Assembly (NCBI GenBank): GCA_945885345.1
Contig: CAMCYP010000019.1
Coordinates: 1 to 64,000 of the forward strand
DNA length: 64,000 bases
Reading direction: 5' to 3'
Source: Bordetella parapertussis
GTDB taxonomy: Bacteria; Pseudomonadota; Gammaproteobacteria; Burkholderiales; SG8-41
Shown: positions 51,438 through 59,462 of the stretch, piece by piece
Position numbering within the stretch: the stretch's first letter is position 1
Layout of the letters: every line of letters begins with the position of its first letter
Notes under the pieces: model-generated
Database searches by the model: none
Seen by the model: the letters and a program-made list of their open reading frames with translations, nothing else
Told to the model about the DNA's origin: nothing
Made by a program: the position numbers and the translations under genes

Positions 51438-51603
51438 ACCGCCAAGACGCCAAGAGCGCCAAGAACTTCAAAAAAGAATGATAGATATTTCGTTCCAATA
51501 GATCTTGGGCAGCATTTCAATCGGCAATATTGAAAATCAACCTTCCTTTTTTTATTCAAGTTTTTAGGTAGGGTTTACTTGGCGTTCTTGGCGTCTTGGC
51601 GGT
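51438..51603. repeat. Paired 26-bp inverted repeat
   Basis: Arms at 51438-51463 and 51578-51603 are complementary with one mismatch; each is built from GCCAAGACGCCAAGA-like units. They enclose 114 AT-rich bases between the CocE stop and the convergent Nudix gene. Confidence 0.85.
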
Positions 51604-51616
51604 AAATCGGCTTTCT

Positions 51617-52039
51617 TCAGTCGAGAGTTTCCCGCACCCACGCCAGCACCGCAGTCAGCCGCGGCGGCAGTACGTCCTCGGCTTCATCGAAGGTGACCCA
51701 GCGCCATTCATCATAGGCGGGCCGGCCGAGTTCATGCACGATCGGCAGTGTTACTTCTTCGGTTTTGGTGATGCCGAGGTAGTAACGCGCGATTTCACCG
51801 GTGCCGTAGGCGATGGTTTCCTTGTGCGACTCTGCTGAATCAAAGGTCAGGTCCGAGATGCCGGTGCCTTCACTGGCTTCGCGTCGTGCTGCCTCGTGCG
51901 GATCCTCGCCTTCTTCAGGCAGGCCTTTGGGGAAATCCCAGTTTTTCGCGGCGCGCAGCACCAGCAATCGCCAGGTGCCATCGCGGCGCCTTGCGATGAC
52001 AACGCCGGCAGAACGGACTACAGCAACGGGATTGGTCAC
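51617..52039 (-). CDS. Nudix hydrolase with altered Nudix box
   Basis: A 140-residue Nudix protein. The box reads GLPEEGEDPHEAARREASEGTGI. Against G-x5-E-x7-R-E-U-x-E-E-x-G-U, all key positions fit except the last Glu of the E-E pair, which is Gly, so metal binding may be reduced. The fold otherwise matches Ap4A or diadenosine/ADP-ribose-type hydrolases (WDFPKGLPEEGE is a common Ap4A signature). It starts at GTG and overlaps the upstream gene as GTGA. No stop-to-stop overlap with the CocE gene. Confidence 0.85.
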   Translation of the reverse strand: MTNPVAVVRSAGVVIARRRDGTWRLLVLRAAKNWDFPKGLPEEGEDPHEAARREASEGTGISDLTFDSAESHKETIAYGTGEIARYYLGITKTEEVTLPIVHELGRPAYDEWRWVTFDEAEDVLPPRLTAVLAWVRETLD

Positions 52040-52413
52040 GGTATCTGGATCTTGCCGCCGGGGTTGCCCATGCCGGGTACTACGATGGACGAAGCCTGCT
52101 GGCGGCGCAGTTCCTGCAGTTCACGGACCGTGCGCTCGACGGCTTCCTTGGCGGCATCACCGAACTTTTCCACAGCTTCACCGAGGTTCTGCGCTTCGAT
52201 CTCGAAATTGATCGGCAGCGGGCCGGCGTTGGTCATGATCTGCGCTTCGCCGACATACAGCGTCGGCCGCGCAGCATCATCGCTGCCGTCGCTTTTGAGC
52301 GGGGTCAGGCGGCGGATGGTGCCGACCTTGCGGTCGGTGACGATGTCTTCGCGATACAGCGCAGTGGCATCCATTTTGCTGTCGGGTGCGCCTTGGTCGG
52401 GTCGTTGTGCCAT
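52036..52413 (-). CDS. Conserved-looking cytoplasmic hypothetical protein
   Basis: A 125-residue soluble protein. The middle is a beta strand region (RPTLYVGEAQIMTNAGPLPI) and the C-terminal half a long amphipathic helix (EIEAQNLGEAVEKFGDAA onward) with a polar tail ending GMGNPGGKIQIP. I do not recognise a named domain, but the layout is like small proteins seen beside Nudix or Ap4A hydrolases in betaproteobacteria. It is translationally coupled to the Nudix gene by GTGA and is divergent from the radical SAM gene (86 bases between starts). Confidence 0.7.
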   Translation of the reverse strand: MAQRPDQGAPDSKMDATALYREDIVTDRKVGTIRRLTPLKSDGSDDAARPTLYVGEAQIMTNAGPLPINFEIEAQNLGEAVEKFGDAAKEAVERTVRELQELRRQQASSIVVPGMGNPGGKIQIP

Positions 52414-52498
52414 GACGGTGCTTCCGTAAAGGGTGAATGAGGGCGCTAGGGTATCAAAAACGGCCAGGGCCGGTCACGCCCGATGCGATAATAAGCGT

Positions 52499-54004
52499 AT
52501 GAGCGGAATCACTCTCTCCACCATCAACGCCCGGTATGTGCATGCTGCGCTGGGCCTGCGCTGCCTGCGCGTCAACATGGGCGCCTTGCGGGACCAGACC
52601 CGCATCAGCGAATTCGTGCTCGGCGACCGTCCGGCCGACATCGCCGAACGCCTGCTGGCGGATGCGCCGCGCCTGATCGGTTTTGGCGTCTATATCTGGA
52701 ATGTCGAAGAAACCGCACGTGTGATCGCCATCCTCAAACGCGTGGCGCCGGACATCGTCATTGTCGTCGGCGGCCCCGAGGTCAGTTACGAAACCGAAGA
52801 GCAGCGCGTCTGCACACTGGCCGATTATGTGGTTACCGGCTGGGGCGACGTGACATTCCCGCAGCTGTGCGCTGAAATCGTTGCCGGCAAACCGCCGACG
52901 CAGAAAATCCACGCCGGCAAACAGCCGCCGCTGGCCGACATCGCGCTGCCCTACGGCGAATACAGCGACGAGGACATCGCGCGGCGCTTTATTTATGTCG
53001 AAGCCTCGCGCGGCTGCCCGTTCAAATGCGAGTTCTGCCTGTCTGCGCTGGACAAAACCGCCTGGCCCTTCGAGGTTGAACGTTTTCTCGGCGAACTGCA
53101 GGTGCTGTACGATCGCGGCGCGCGGCATTTTCGTTTTGTCGACCGCACCTTCAATCTGAAAATTGCCGCCAGTCTGGCGATACTCGAGTTTTTTCTGGCG
53201 CGGCTCTCGGATGACCTGTTCATCCACTTCGAACTGATCCCCGACCACCTGCCGGAGAAACTCAAGGCCGCGATCCTGCGCTTCCCGCAGGGCAGGCTGC
53301 ATTTCGAAGTCGGCATCCAGACCTGGGACGAAGCGGTGCAGGCGCGCATCTCGCGCAAGCAGGACAACGCCGCCGCCGAGGCCAACCTGCGCTGGCTGCG
53401 TGAGGAATCACCGGCGTTGATCCACGTTGATCTCATCGCCGGTTTGCCCGGCGAGGACCTCGCCAGCTTCGGCCGCGGCTTCGACCGGCTGCATGCCTTG
53501 CGGCCGCACGAAATTCAGGTCGGCATCCTGAAGCGCCTGCGCGGCGCGCCGATTGCCCGCCATACCGAACAGCACGCGATGCGTTACAGCCCGGATGCGC
53601 CTTATGTGGTGCTGGCCACAGACGCCCTCGATTTCAATGCGGTACAACGTATCGTGCGTTTTGCGCGCTACTGGGATCTGGTCGGCAATTCCGGGCGCTT
53701 CCACCGCAGCTTGCCCCTGCTGCTGGCGGACAGTCCTTTTACGCGCTTCATGCAGTTCACCGACTGGCTATTCGCGCGCACCGGTAAGACCCATGAATTC
53801 GCGCTGGAAAAACTCTGCGGTTACCTGCATGATTTTCTGGTGGAGGCGGGCGCGGATGCGGCCACGGCGGTTGCCGCGGTGGCCGGCGATTACGAGGCCG
53901 GTGGTGCCAAGGGCAAACTGCCGTTCATGGCCAGCGGTACGCGGCCGGACCCGAAGGCGGGTGTGCGCGGCAAGCTGCGTCAGGCGCGGCATGTGCATGC
54001 CTGA
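52499..54004 (+). CDS. B12-binding-type radical SAM protein (DUF4080-like)
   Basis: A 501-residue protein. Residues 1-140 form a cobalamin-binding-like Rossmann domain (GFGVYIWNVEETARVIAIL, IVVGGPEVSYE), but the cobalamin His motif is not evident, so B12 may not be bound. The radical SAM cluster is GCPFKCEFC (C-x3-C-x2-C) near residue 180. After the barrel, the C-terminus matches the DUF4080 part common to this group. The start ITLSTINARYVHAALGLRCL is typical of the family. Function is unknown. It is divergent from a small gene and followed by DUF2237. Confidence 0.88.
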   Translation: MSGITLSTINARYVHAALGLRCLRVNMGALRDQTRISEFVLGDRPADIAERLLADAPRLIGFGVYIWNVEETARVIAILKRVAPDIVIVVGGPEVSYETEEQRVCTLADYVVTGWGDVTFPQLCAEIVAGKPPTQKIHAGKQPPLADIALPYGEYSDEDIARRFIYVEASRGCPFKCEFCLSALDKTAWPFEVERFLGELQVLYDRGARHFRFVDRTFNLKIAASLAILEFFLARLSDDLFIHFELIPDHLPEKLKAAILRFPQGRLHFEVGIQTWDEAVQARISRKQDNAAAEANLRWLREESPALIHVDLIAGLPGEDLASFGRGFDRLHALRPHEIQVGILKRLRGAPIARHTEQHAMRYSPDAPYVVLATDALDFNAVQRIVRFARYWDLVGNSGRFHRSLPLLLADSPFTRFMQFTDWLFARTGKTHEFALEKLCGYLHDFLVEAGADAATAVAAVAGDYEAGGAKGKLPFMASGTRPDPKAGVRGKLRQARHVHA

Positions 54005-54024
54005 ACAAATGATGGGAGCTAGCC

Positions 54025-54414
54025 ATGCGACGTTTTGATCCCCACGAACATTCGCGCAATGTATTGGGCGAGAAATTACAGTCCTGCAGTGAACGACCGA
54101 AAACCGGATTTTTTCGCGACGGCTGCTGCAATACCAGCCCGGAAGACGTCGGCGTGCACACGGTGTGCGCGGTAATGACCGCGGAGTTCCTTGAATACAG
54201 CAAGGCGCAGGGCAACGACCTGACCACGCCTTATCCGCAGGCCGGATTTCCCGGGCTGAAACCGGGCGACCGCTGGTGCCTGTGCGCGCCGCGCTGGCGC
54301 GAGGCGCTGGATGCCGGCATGGCGCCGCGGGTGGTACTGGCGGCGACGCATGAAGGCTCGCTGGAGTTTGCATCGCTGGCGGATTTCAAGAAGTACGCAA
54401 TCGACCTTTCCTGA
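54025..54414 (+). CDS. DUF2237-family protein
   Basis: A 129-residue protein matching DUF2237 along its length: NVLGEKLQSCSERPKTGFFR, DGCCNTSPEDVGVHTVCAVM, LEYSKAQGNDLTTPYPQAGF and PGLKPGDRWCLCAPRWREAL. The conserved cysteines (C-C in the first half, W-C-L-C in the second) could bind metal or form disulfides. Function is unknown. It sits 20 bases after the radical SAM stop and 16 bases before a membrane protein gene, likely one transcript. Confidence 0.92.
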   Translation: MRRFDPHEHSRNVLGEKLQSCSERPKTGFFRDGCCNTSPEDVGVHTVCAVMTAEFLEYSKAQGNDLTTPYPQAGFPGLKPGDRWCLCAPRWREALDAGMAPRVVLAATHEGSLEFASLADFKKYAIDLS

Positions 54415-54430
54415 CCAAAAGAGGAAAAAC

Positions 54431-54844
54431 ATGACTGACATCGACGGCAAAACCCTGACCCCGCTGCCCGCGCAGGACCTGATCACGCTGACGCACGTGA
54501 TGTATGCGTTGCACGCTTTCAGCGCACTGGCCGGCATTACCACCGCGGCGTTCGTCGTTACCGCGTTCCTGACCGGCTGGCCGTCGATCATCGCGGTGAT
54601 CATCAATTACGTGAAGCGCGATGCTGTGCGCGGCACTTTCCTCGACAGCCATTTTTCCTGGCAGCTGCGTACTTTCTGGTGGGCGCTGCTGTGGGTGGTC
54701 ATTGCCGCGGTGCTGATTGCCACCTTCATCGGCATCGTAGTCGGCTTGCCACTGCTGGTGCTGGTCGGGCTGTGGGTGATTTACCGTATTGTTCGCGGCT
54801 GGATCGCACTGGCCAACCGCGAGGCAATGCCGCTGCCGGGCTGA
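54431..54844 (+). CDS. Small membrane protein, DUF4870-like
   Basis: A 137-residue inner-membrane protein with about three helices: HVMYALHAFSALAGITTAAF, the central TFWWALLWVVIAAVLIATF and VVGLPLLVLVGLWVIYRIVR. Between the first two is a conserved-looking polar turn PSIIAVIINYVKRDAVRGTF. It resembles DUF4870-type proteins, but this is by eye. The ATG at 54431 follows GAGGAAAAAC. Five bases after the stop the Hsp15 gene starts, so translation is probably coupled. Confidence 0.78.
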   Translation: MTDIDGKTLTPLPAQDLITLTHVMYALHAFSALAGITTAAFVVTAFLTGWPSIIAVIINYVKRDAVRGTFLDSHFSWQLRTFWWALLWVVIAAVLIATFIGIVVGLPLLVLVGLWVIYRIVRGWIALANREAMPLPG

Positions 54845-54849
54845 TTGCC

Positions 54850-55224
54850 GTGTCCGTTCGCGTCGACAAGTGGCTGTGGGCCGCGCGTTTTTTCAAGACG
54901 CGCTCCGCGGCACAGCAGGCGGTCGAGGGCGGCAAGGTCAAAGTCAGCGGCGAACGCATCAAGCCGGCAAAGGAGCTGCATGTCGGCGACGAACTGGTGA
55001 TCCAGATCGGCGTTTATGCATGGACGGTGCGTGTCGCACAACTATCAGACAAGCGCGGCTCGGCCACCGTGGCCCGTACGCTGTATGCCGAAGAGGAGAC
55101 CAGCCGTACGCAACGCGAGGAACAGGTCGCGCTGCGCAAATTCGCCGCCGATCCTGCACAGGAACGCCACGGCCGACCGACCAAACGTGAACGGCGCGAG
55201 CTGGAACGCTGGCGCGGTAATTAA
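54850..55224 (+). CDS. hslR: S4-domain ribosome-associated heat shock protein Hsp15
   Basis: A 124-residue RNA-binding protein. The S4 domain runs through residues 1-60: VRVDKWLWAARFFKTRSAAQ, VEGGKVKVSGERIKPAKELH, VGDELVIQ. The C-terminal half is basic and helical (HGRPTKRERRELERWRGN), as in E. coli Hsp15, which binds stalled 50S subunits carrying nascent chains. It starts at GTG 54850, five bases after the upstream stop. Heat control cannot be read from the sequence. Length matches the family. Confidence 0.9.
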   Translation: MSVRVDKWLWAARFFKTRSAAQQAVEGGKVKVSGERIKPAKELHVGDELVIQIGVYAWTVRVAQLSDKRGSATVARTLYAEEETSRTQREEQVALRKFAADPAQERHGRPTKRERRELERWRGN

Positions 55225-55252
55225 GTCCAACGGACATCACCGGAGAACGAAT

Positions 55253-55549
55253 ATGAGCGAAAGCAACAAAGCCAGGCCAATCGATATCGAAAAGGCGGCG
55301 CAACTGATCGATGCGCTGGAGCGTGATCTGGCGAAAGTTCGCGGCGGTTCCGCAGATGTGCAGCGTTTGCGCGATGAAGTCGAAACGCTGCGCAATGTGC
55401 TCAACTCTCCCGTGCAACGTGACCACTGGGTCGGCGACAGCCTGCATGAAATCCGCAGCCTGCTCGATGAAACCGTGGATGAAGCGGTCTATGAGGGGGT
55501 GACCATCAGCCGTTATGCGGCGGAGATTGCACGTATTCTGGGCCTGTAA
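55253..55549 (+). CDS. Small hypothetical helical protein (98 aa)
   Basis: A 98-residue protein dominated by a predicted coiled coil: IEKAAQLIDALERDLAKVRG and VQRLRDEVETLRNVLNSP, followed by helices HEIRSLLDETVDEAVYEGVT and ISRYAAEIARILGL. I do not recognise a family. The ATG follows GGAGAACGAAT. It is in the same direction as the Hsp15 gene, 28 bases downstream, and probably the last gene of that group. One dispersed AT-rich motif lies 16 bases after its stop. Confidence 0.7.
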   Translation: MSESNKARPIDIEKAAQLIDALERDLAKVRGGSADVQRLRDEVETLRNVLNSPVQRDHWVGDSLHEIRSLLDETVDEAVYEGVTISRYAAEIARILGL

Positions 55550-55565
55550 GTGGAATTAAAAATAT

Positions 55566-55578
55566 CAATAAAAACAAT
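55566..55578 (+). repeat. AT-rich dispersed motif, copy 6 (exact core)
   Basis: Exact core CAATAAAAACAAT, then three bases and TTA. It lies 16 bases after the stop of the small helical protein gene. Confidence 0.6.
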
Positions 55579-55592
55579 AACTTAAATGCAAT

Positions 55593-55619
55593 GTCATTCC
55601 GGCTTTCGCTGGAATGACG
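55593..55619. repeat. Short CATTCCGG-type inverted repeat
   Basis: GTCATTCCGGC and GCTGGAATGAC with a five-base loop. A relative of the element at 2906-2992. It lies near the 3' end of the PhoD gene. Confidence 0.75.
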
Positions 55620-55688
55620 AAGCAAGTTATTGGACGAAGCAGGTCATCCAGTCTCGTGCACGGGAGTTCCGCCCGATGCTTGCTACCT

Positions 55689-57239
55689 TCAGACCCTCTG
55701 CGGCCCCGGCCGCCGGTCTTCCACCACGTATTGCCCGAGATCAAACACCCGCGATTGTGCATCGGCAATATCGACCACCGCACGGAATGAAGTTTCCCAG
55801 CGCTGCGGCGTGACTTCGAACTTCGCGTAACCGCGGCGCGCGCCGTTGGCGAATTTCACATGCGGATTTTTGCTGAGCAGCGCTTCTATCCGCGCGCGGC
55901 CCGGGCCCTGCGATGAAATCGAGGTGCCGACGAATTCGCTGGCGATGACCGGCGAGCGTTCGTTGTCGAAATCCACGCGCAGATCGCCCGCCATCGCGAA
56001 GTGCACGTCGCCGCCGATCACCACCGGATTGCGGATTTTGCGTTCGGCGATGAAGCGCAGCAGTTTTTCGCGTGCCGCCGGATAACCGTCCCAGCCGTCG
56101 GTATGGACCATGCGCTCGTTGCCGGTGCCGCGTTCGGCCTGCGCCATCAGCGTGGTCTGCGCAATGATGTTCCAGCGCGCCGTTGATTTCGTCAGCGCGC
56201 TTTCCAGCCATTGCTCCTGCGCGCTGCCCAGCATCGTGCGCCCCGGCACCATACGTTCCGGGCATTCGAACATATTGACCTGGTTGCCGCCGCCGCGGCC
56301 CTTGCGTGAACACACGTGGTAATCGCGGTACTGGCGCATGTCGAGCAACTGGATGCGCGCGAGATTGCCCATCGCATGCGTGCCGTAGATTTTCATGTCC
56401 GGTCCGCCGCTGTAAGTGCCGGGCGGCAGCGGCATGTGCTCGTAGTAGGCCTGATAGGCCGCCGCGCGGCGCGCGAGGAAGGCATCGACCGGATCCAGGT
56501 CCTGCGAACGGTCGCGGGCGTAATCGTTGTCGACTTCGTGATCGTCCCAGGTCACCAGCCACGGACAGGCGGCGTGCGCGGCCTGCAGGTGCGGGTCGAG
56601 TTTGTACTGCGCATAACGGTTGCGGTATTCGGCCAGCGTGTACGGCTCGGGGATGTGATGCTCGCGCACCTTGCCGCGGCCCCAGGAACTCTCATAAATG
56701 TAATCACCGACGTGGATCACAAAATCAAGCTGCTGCTGCGCCATGTCGCGGTAGGCGGCGTACTGGCCGTGTTCATAGTGCTGGCAGGACGCAATCGCAA
56801 ACGCCAGCTTGCCGCGCGCATCACCGGCGGCGGGCGCGGTGCGTGTGCGGCCTGTGGCGCTGACGGCATCGCCGGCCATGAAGCGGTACCAGTACCAGTG
56901 TGAGGGCTCCAGTCCGCGCGCCTGGACATGCACGGCATGCGCGAACTGCGGCGTGGCAACGGTTTCGCCGCGATCAACGGTTTTGCGGAAGCGTGCATCG
57001 GCAGCGATTTCCCAACTTACGGCCACCGGTGCTTCCGGCATGCCGCCGCCGTTCAGCGGATCGGGTGCAAGGCGGGTCCACAGCACTACCGCATCGGGCT
57101 GCGGATAACCGGAGGCGACGCCCAGTGAAAACGGGTTTTGCGTGAAGCGCGACTGGGCGATGACGCGCTGTGCGGGCAGGGCCAGTGCGGCGGAGAGTGC
57201 GGCGCTGCGGAGCAGGAAGTTGCGGCGGGTGGTTTGCAT
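55689..57239 (-). CDS. phoD: Alkaline phosphatase D (PhoD-like), Tat-exported
   Basis: A 516-residue phosphatase/phosphodiesterase. The Tat signal reads TTRRNFLLRSAALS, starting from the ATG at 57239. After the N-terminal PhoD domain (NPFSLGVASGYPQPDAVVLW) the metal-binding residues appear in VIHVGDYIYESSWG, LVTWDDHEVDNDYARDRS and VIGGDVHFAMAGD, all intact. PhoD enzymes use calcium and iron and release phosphate from diesters or teichoic-like polymers when phosphate is scarce. Folded export by Tat fits metal loading in the cytoplasm. I see no obvious Pho box upstream, but the region is AT-rich. Single gene. Confidence 0.93.
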   Translation of the reverse strand: MQTTRRNFLLRSAALSAALALPAQRVIAQSRFTQNPFSLGVASGYPQPDAVVLWTRLAPDPLNGGGMPEAPVAVSWEIAADARFRKTVDRGETVATPQFAHAVHVQARGLEPSHWYWYRFMAGDAVSATGRTRTAPAAGDARGKLAFAIASCQHYEHGQYAAYRDMAQQQLDFVIHVGDYIYESSWGRGKVREHHIPEPYTLAEYRNRYAQYKLDPHLQAAHAACPWLVTWDDHEVDNDYARDRSQDLDPVDAFLARRAAAYQAYYEHMPLPPGTYSGGPDMKIYGTHAMGNLARIQLLDMRQYRDYHVCSRKGRGGGNQVNMFECPERMVPGRTMLGSAQEQWLESALTKSTARWNIIAQTTLMAQAERGTGNERMVHTDGWDGYPAAREKLLRFIAERKIRNPVVIGGDVHFAMAGDLRVDFDNERSPVIASEFVGTSISSQGPGRARIEALLSKNPHVKFANGARRGYAKFEVTPQRWETSFRAVVDIADAQSRVFDLGQYVVEDRRPGPQRV

Positions 57240-57573
57240 GGTGTGAAGCTTAACGCGGCAGAGTGACCGGGGGACTACAGCGGGTGGTCTGGATGTTTTT
57301 GTGGGTAATCGGGAAAATTCATTCAAGCATTTGATTTTATTTGTTATTTCAAAGATGGATCGCAACGGGGGGCTGGCTGCAAGGAAGTGGTTATGATGCG
57401 CTCTGAGCCGGTGTAAAACGGCAGCTAAAAACGTCAACCAATACACGTTATGGCTTTAGGAGACACGGTGGACCACAGCGAATTTATACAGTCCTGGAAA
57501 GCTTGCGGTCGATGTTGACCGATCTCAAGCGCTCCAAATCGCGGGCTCGAAGATCCTTCCTAAGCGGTATCAG
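57240..57573. other. Intergenic region, no clear gene
   Basis: About 330 bases with an AT-rich stretch near 57300-57360 and a short open frame from GTG 57468 (16 codons). A weak core-site-like GTTATGG lies near 57449 and could be the left end of a cassette-like unit. Nothing firm is coding here. Confidence 0.5.
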
Positions 57574-57810
57574 ATGGCACACATGTTCTGGAGTTGGGTT
57601 TGGATTCTCTCGATCCCGGCCGCTTTTGCCGTCATGTACTTTTACAAGTGGTGGGCCGGTTTACTCATGCTTGTGTTCTTGACGCCACTACTTTCCAGCT
57701 CGACAAAAAAATCGGCGATGCAGTTTATGATCGACCACGCTCTTGAAAGCCCCGAGTTTTACGCGGTCGCAGTCGAAAAGGGTGTCATCCGTGTGCGGGC
57801 GAAGCCCTAA
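57574..57810 (+). CDS. Small membrane protein in a possible gene cassette
   Basis: A 78-residue protein with two hydrophobic segments: FWSWVWILSIPAAFAVMYFY and WWAGLLMLVFLTPLLS, then a soluble tail (MQFMIDHALESPEFYAVAVE). I do not recognise a family. Its stop codon lies inside the left core of the attC-like site at 57804-57895, which is typical of integron cassettes. The Met at 57574 has a weak Shine-Dalgarno (CTAAGCGG). An upstream short frame could represent a separate leader. Function is unknown. Confidence 0.6.
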   Translation: MAHMFWSWVWILSIPAAFAVMYFYKWWAGLLMLVFLTPLLSSSTKKSAMQFMIDHALESPEFYAVAVEKGVIRVRAKP

Positions 57811-57895
57811 CCTAGCGTCCGCAGGCGGACGCACGCGAGACGGCGGCGCTTTGCGAAGGTCAGTGCCGCGCGCGCCGCTGGGCTCCGCGTTAGGC
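57804..57895. other. attC-like palindromic site
   Basis: The left side reads CCCTAAC at 57805-57811 and the right side ends in GTTAGGC at 57889-57895, which fits the GTTRRRY core consensus; the left core deviates at one base from RYYYAAC. Between them are GC-rich complementary segments and a perfect inner hairpin GCGTCCGC/GCGGACGC. The upstream gene's TAA lies inside the left core. No integrase is in the window, so this is a candidate only. Confidence 0.5.
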
Positions 57896-57898
57896 CCT

Positions 57899-57924
57899 TG
57901 TAACCCGTAACGTATTGGGTTACA
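57899..57924. promoter_or_regulatory. Likely HigA operator
   Basis: Perfect inverted repeat TGTAACCC (57899-57906) and GGGTTACA (57917-57924) with ten bases between, ending 10 bases before the HigB start. Position and symmetry fit autoregulation by the HigBA complex. Confidence 0.75.
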
Positions 57925-57934
57925 CTCTGTCATC

Positions 57935-58213
57935 GTGATCCGCAGCTTCCGCCATAAAGGTCTGCAGCGTTTCTTCGAGACGGGCAGCAAATCAGGGATA
58001 CAGGCGCAACATGCCGACCGGCTACGACTGATCCTTGCGCAATTGAGCGCCGCGACCAGGCCGGAGGATATGGCGCTTCCGGGTTTGGTGTTGCATCCGC
58101 TCAAGGGTTCTCGGACAGGCATCTGGTCGGTTCGTGTCAGCGGCAACTGGCGGATCACGTTTGCTTTTGCCGGAACCAATGCCGATGTTGTGGATTATGA
58201 GGATTATCACTGA
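57935..58213 (+). CDS. higB: HigB-type toxin (RelE/ParE superfamily mRNA interferase)
   Basis: A 92-residue RelE-fold toxin starting at GTG. Its sequence matches the HigB family end to end: [40 protein letters not shown] and [11 protein letters not shown] with the terminal DYEDYH, where the conserved His likely acts in ribosome-dependent mRNA cleavage. It is encoded before its antitoxin, the usual HigBA order. The inverted repeat just upstream is a likely operator. Position beside an attC-like site suggests arrival as part of a cassette, which is inference. Confidence 0.95.
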   Translation: MIRSFRHKGLQRFFETGSKSGIQAQHADRLRLILAQLSAATRPEDMALPGLVLHPLKGSRTGIWSVRVSGNWRITFAFAGTNADVVDYEDYH

Positions 58214-58224
58214 AAGGAATGGCC

Positions 58225-58509
58225 ATGCGCATGCACAATCCCCCGCATCCCGGTGAGATCATCAAGTCGCTTTGTCTGGAGCCGCTGGAGGTCACCGTTA
58301 CCGATGCGGCAAAAGCCTTGGGCGTCAGCCGCAAGACGCTGTCTGCGATCCTCAACGGTCGTGCAGGCATCAGTCCGGAAATGGCGGTCCGCCTGTCGAT
58401 CGCATTCGGCACATCTGCGGAAAGCTGGCTCAACCAGCAATTACAGTACGACCTCTGGCATGCAGAGCTGGGACGCAAGCAGTTGCGCGTGATGAAACTG
58501 GCGGCGTAG
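58225..58509 (+). CDS. higA: HigA-type antitoxin
   Basis: A 94-residue XRE-family antitoxin. It begins [20 protein letters not shown] and has the helix-turn-helix [20 protein letters not shown], then [21 protein letters not shown] chose the ATG at 58225 because AAAGGA stands seven bases upstream; ATG 58219 is too close to that site. It neutralises HigB and represses the shared promoter through the inverted repeat at 57899. It starts 11 bases after the toxin stop. Confidence 0.95.
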   Translation: MRMHNPPHPGEIIKSLCLEPLEVTVTDAAKALGVSRKTLSAILNGRAGISPEMAVRLSIAFGTSAESWLNQQLQYDLWHAELGRKQLRVMKLAA

Positions 58510-58534
58510 CCGGAACACAGGGCAGGGCTGTCAA

Positions 58535-58954
58535 TTGATCGCTTACGTTCCAGTTTTGATCGCCGCCAGCGCCGCAGTCATCCTGCTACTGGGCTTGGTG
58601 CACCTGCTCTATACCTTCCGCGGTCGCAAGCTGCATCCGCGCGATGAAGCGTTCGAGGCGCGGATGAATGAGGTCACGCCGGTGCTGACCCGTCAGACAA
58701 CCATGTGGAAAGCCTGGGTGGGATTCAACGCCAGCCACAGCTTCGGTGCGATCCTGTTCGGCGTGGTGTATGGCTATCTGGCGCTGCTGCACAGCGCTTT
58801 TTTGCTGCAATCGACCTTTCTGCTGCTGACGGGATTGCTGCTGCTGGGTGGGTATGTGTTTCTCGGCTGGCGCTACTGGTTCAGCGTGCCCTTTCGCAGC
58901 ATCGTGGTGGCGACGCTGTGTTATGTCGCTGCATTGGTGTTGCTCTGGCTGTGA
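58535..58954 (+). CDS. Small four-helix membrane protein
   Basis: A 139-residue inner-membrane protein with four hydrophobic helices: YVPVLIAASAAVILLLGLVH, SHSFGAILFGVVYGYLALLH, LQSTFLLLTGLLLLGGYVFL and the last VVATLCYVAALVLLWL. Between helices 1 and 2 is a polar segment with RGRKLHPRDEAFEARMNEVT. It resembles the LIC_13387-like group by size and layout, but this is only an impression. It starts at TTG (58535) with AGGGC upstream and shares its last base with the next start (TGATG). Confidence 0.75.
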   Translation: MIAYVPVLIAASAAVILLLGLVHLLYTFRGRKLHPRDEAFEARMNEVTPVLTRQTTMWKAWVGFNASHSFGAILFGVVYGYLALLHSAFLLQSTFLLLTGLLLLGGYVFLGWRYWFSVPFRSIVVATLCYVAALVLLWL

Positions 58955-59409
58955 TGCAGGCGTCCACCGGCATTGCCGAAACGATTCGCACGGCACGCAT
59001 CCGCGCCGGCAAGTCCCGCGCCGAAGCCGCTGCGCATCTCGCGCTGAATCCGGCCTGGTATGACGATCTGGAGCAGCGTGATGACGAACTGGCCGCTACG
59101 CTGACGCTGTTTCAGGGCGTGGCACTGGCGGAGTTGTTCGGCTTGCGTCTTGCCGACCTGTTTGGTGAAGCCATGCCAGCCGGGGAGCGCGTGGCCTTGC
59201 CGGATCTGCCGCAGCGCATACGCGCGCATCTGGCGGCAAGCGGCATTTCGCTGGATCAGTTTGAAGAACGACTGGGCTGGGAACTGGGGCCGTTCATGGC
59301 GGCGCCGGTGCAACTCGCCACTGAATTGCCGATCGCTTTTTTCCAGGCACTGGCCGGCGCGCTGGGCATGCACTGGTTATTGCTGGTGCCGGATGACGCA
59401 GCGGCCTGA
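58954..59409 (+). CDS. XRE-type helix-turn-helix protein
   Basis: A 151-residue protein. The first half resembles a Cro/C1-type helix-turn-helix: IAETIRTARIRAGKSRAEAA, AHLALNPAWYDDLEQRDDEL, with a further segment LAELFGLRLADLF. A repeated but weaker version occurs in RIRAHLAASGISLDQFEERL. Whether it binds DNA is unclear because the recognition helix is poorly conserved. It is coupled to the membrane protein gene by a one-base overlap and may regulate or partner it. Confidence 0.65.
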   Translation: MQASTGIAETIRTARIRAGKSRAEAAAHLALNPAWYDDLEQRDDELAATLTLFQGVALAELFGLRLADLFGEAMPAGERVALPDLPQRIRAHLAASGISLDQFEERLGWELGPFMAAPVQLATELPIAFFQALAGALGMHWLLLVPDDAAA

Positions 59410-59462
59410 GTGCCGCACACTATGCTTTTAATGTAAGTCACTACAGGCGACAGGCCATTTTC

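Noticed and set aside
57449-57455. GTTATGG as the left core site of the cassette-like unit
   Set aside because: It deviates from GTTRRRY and no complementary palindrome precedes it.
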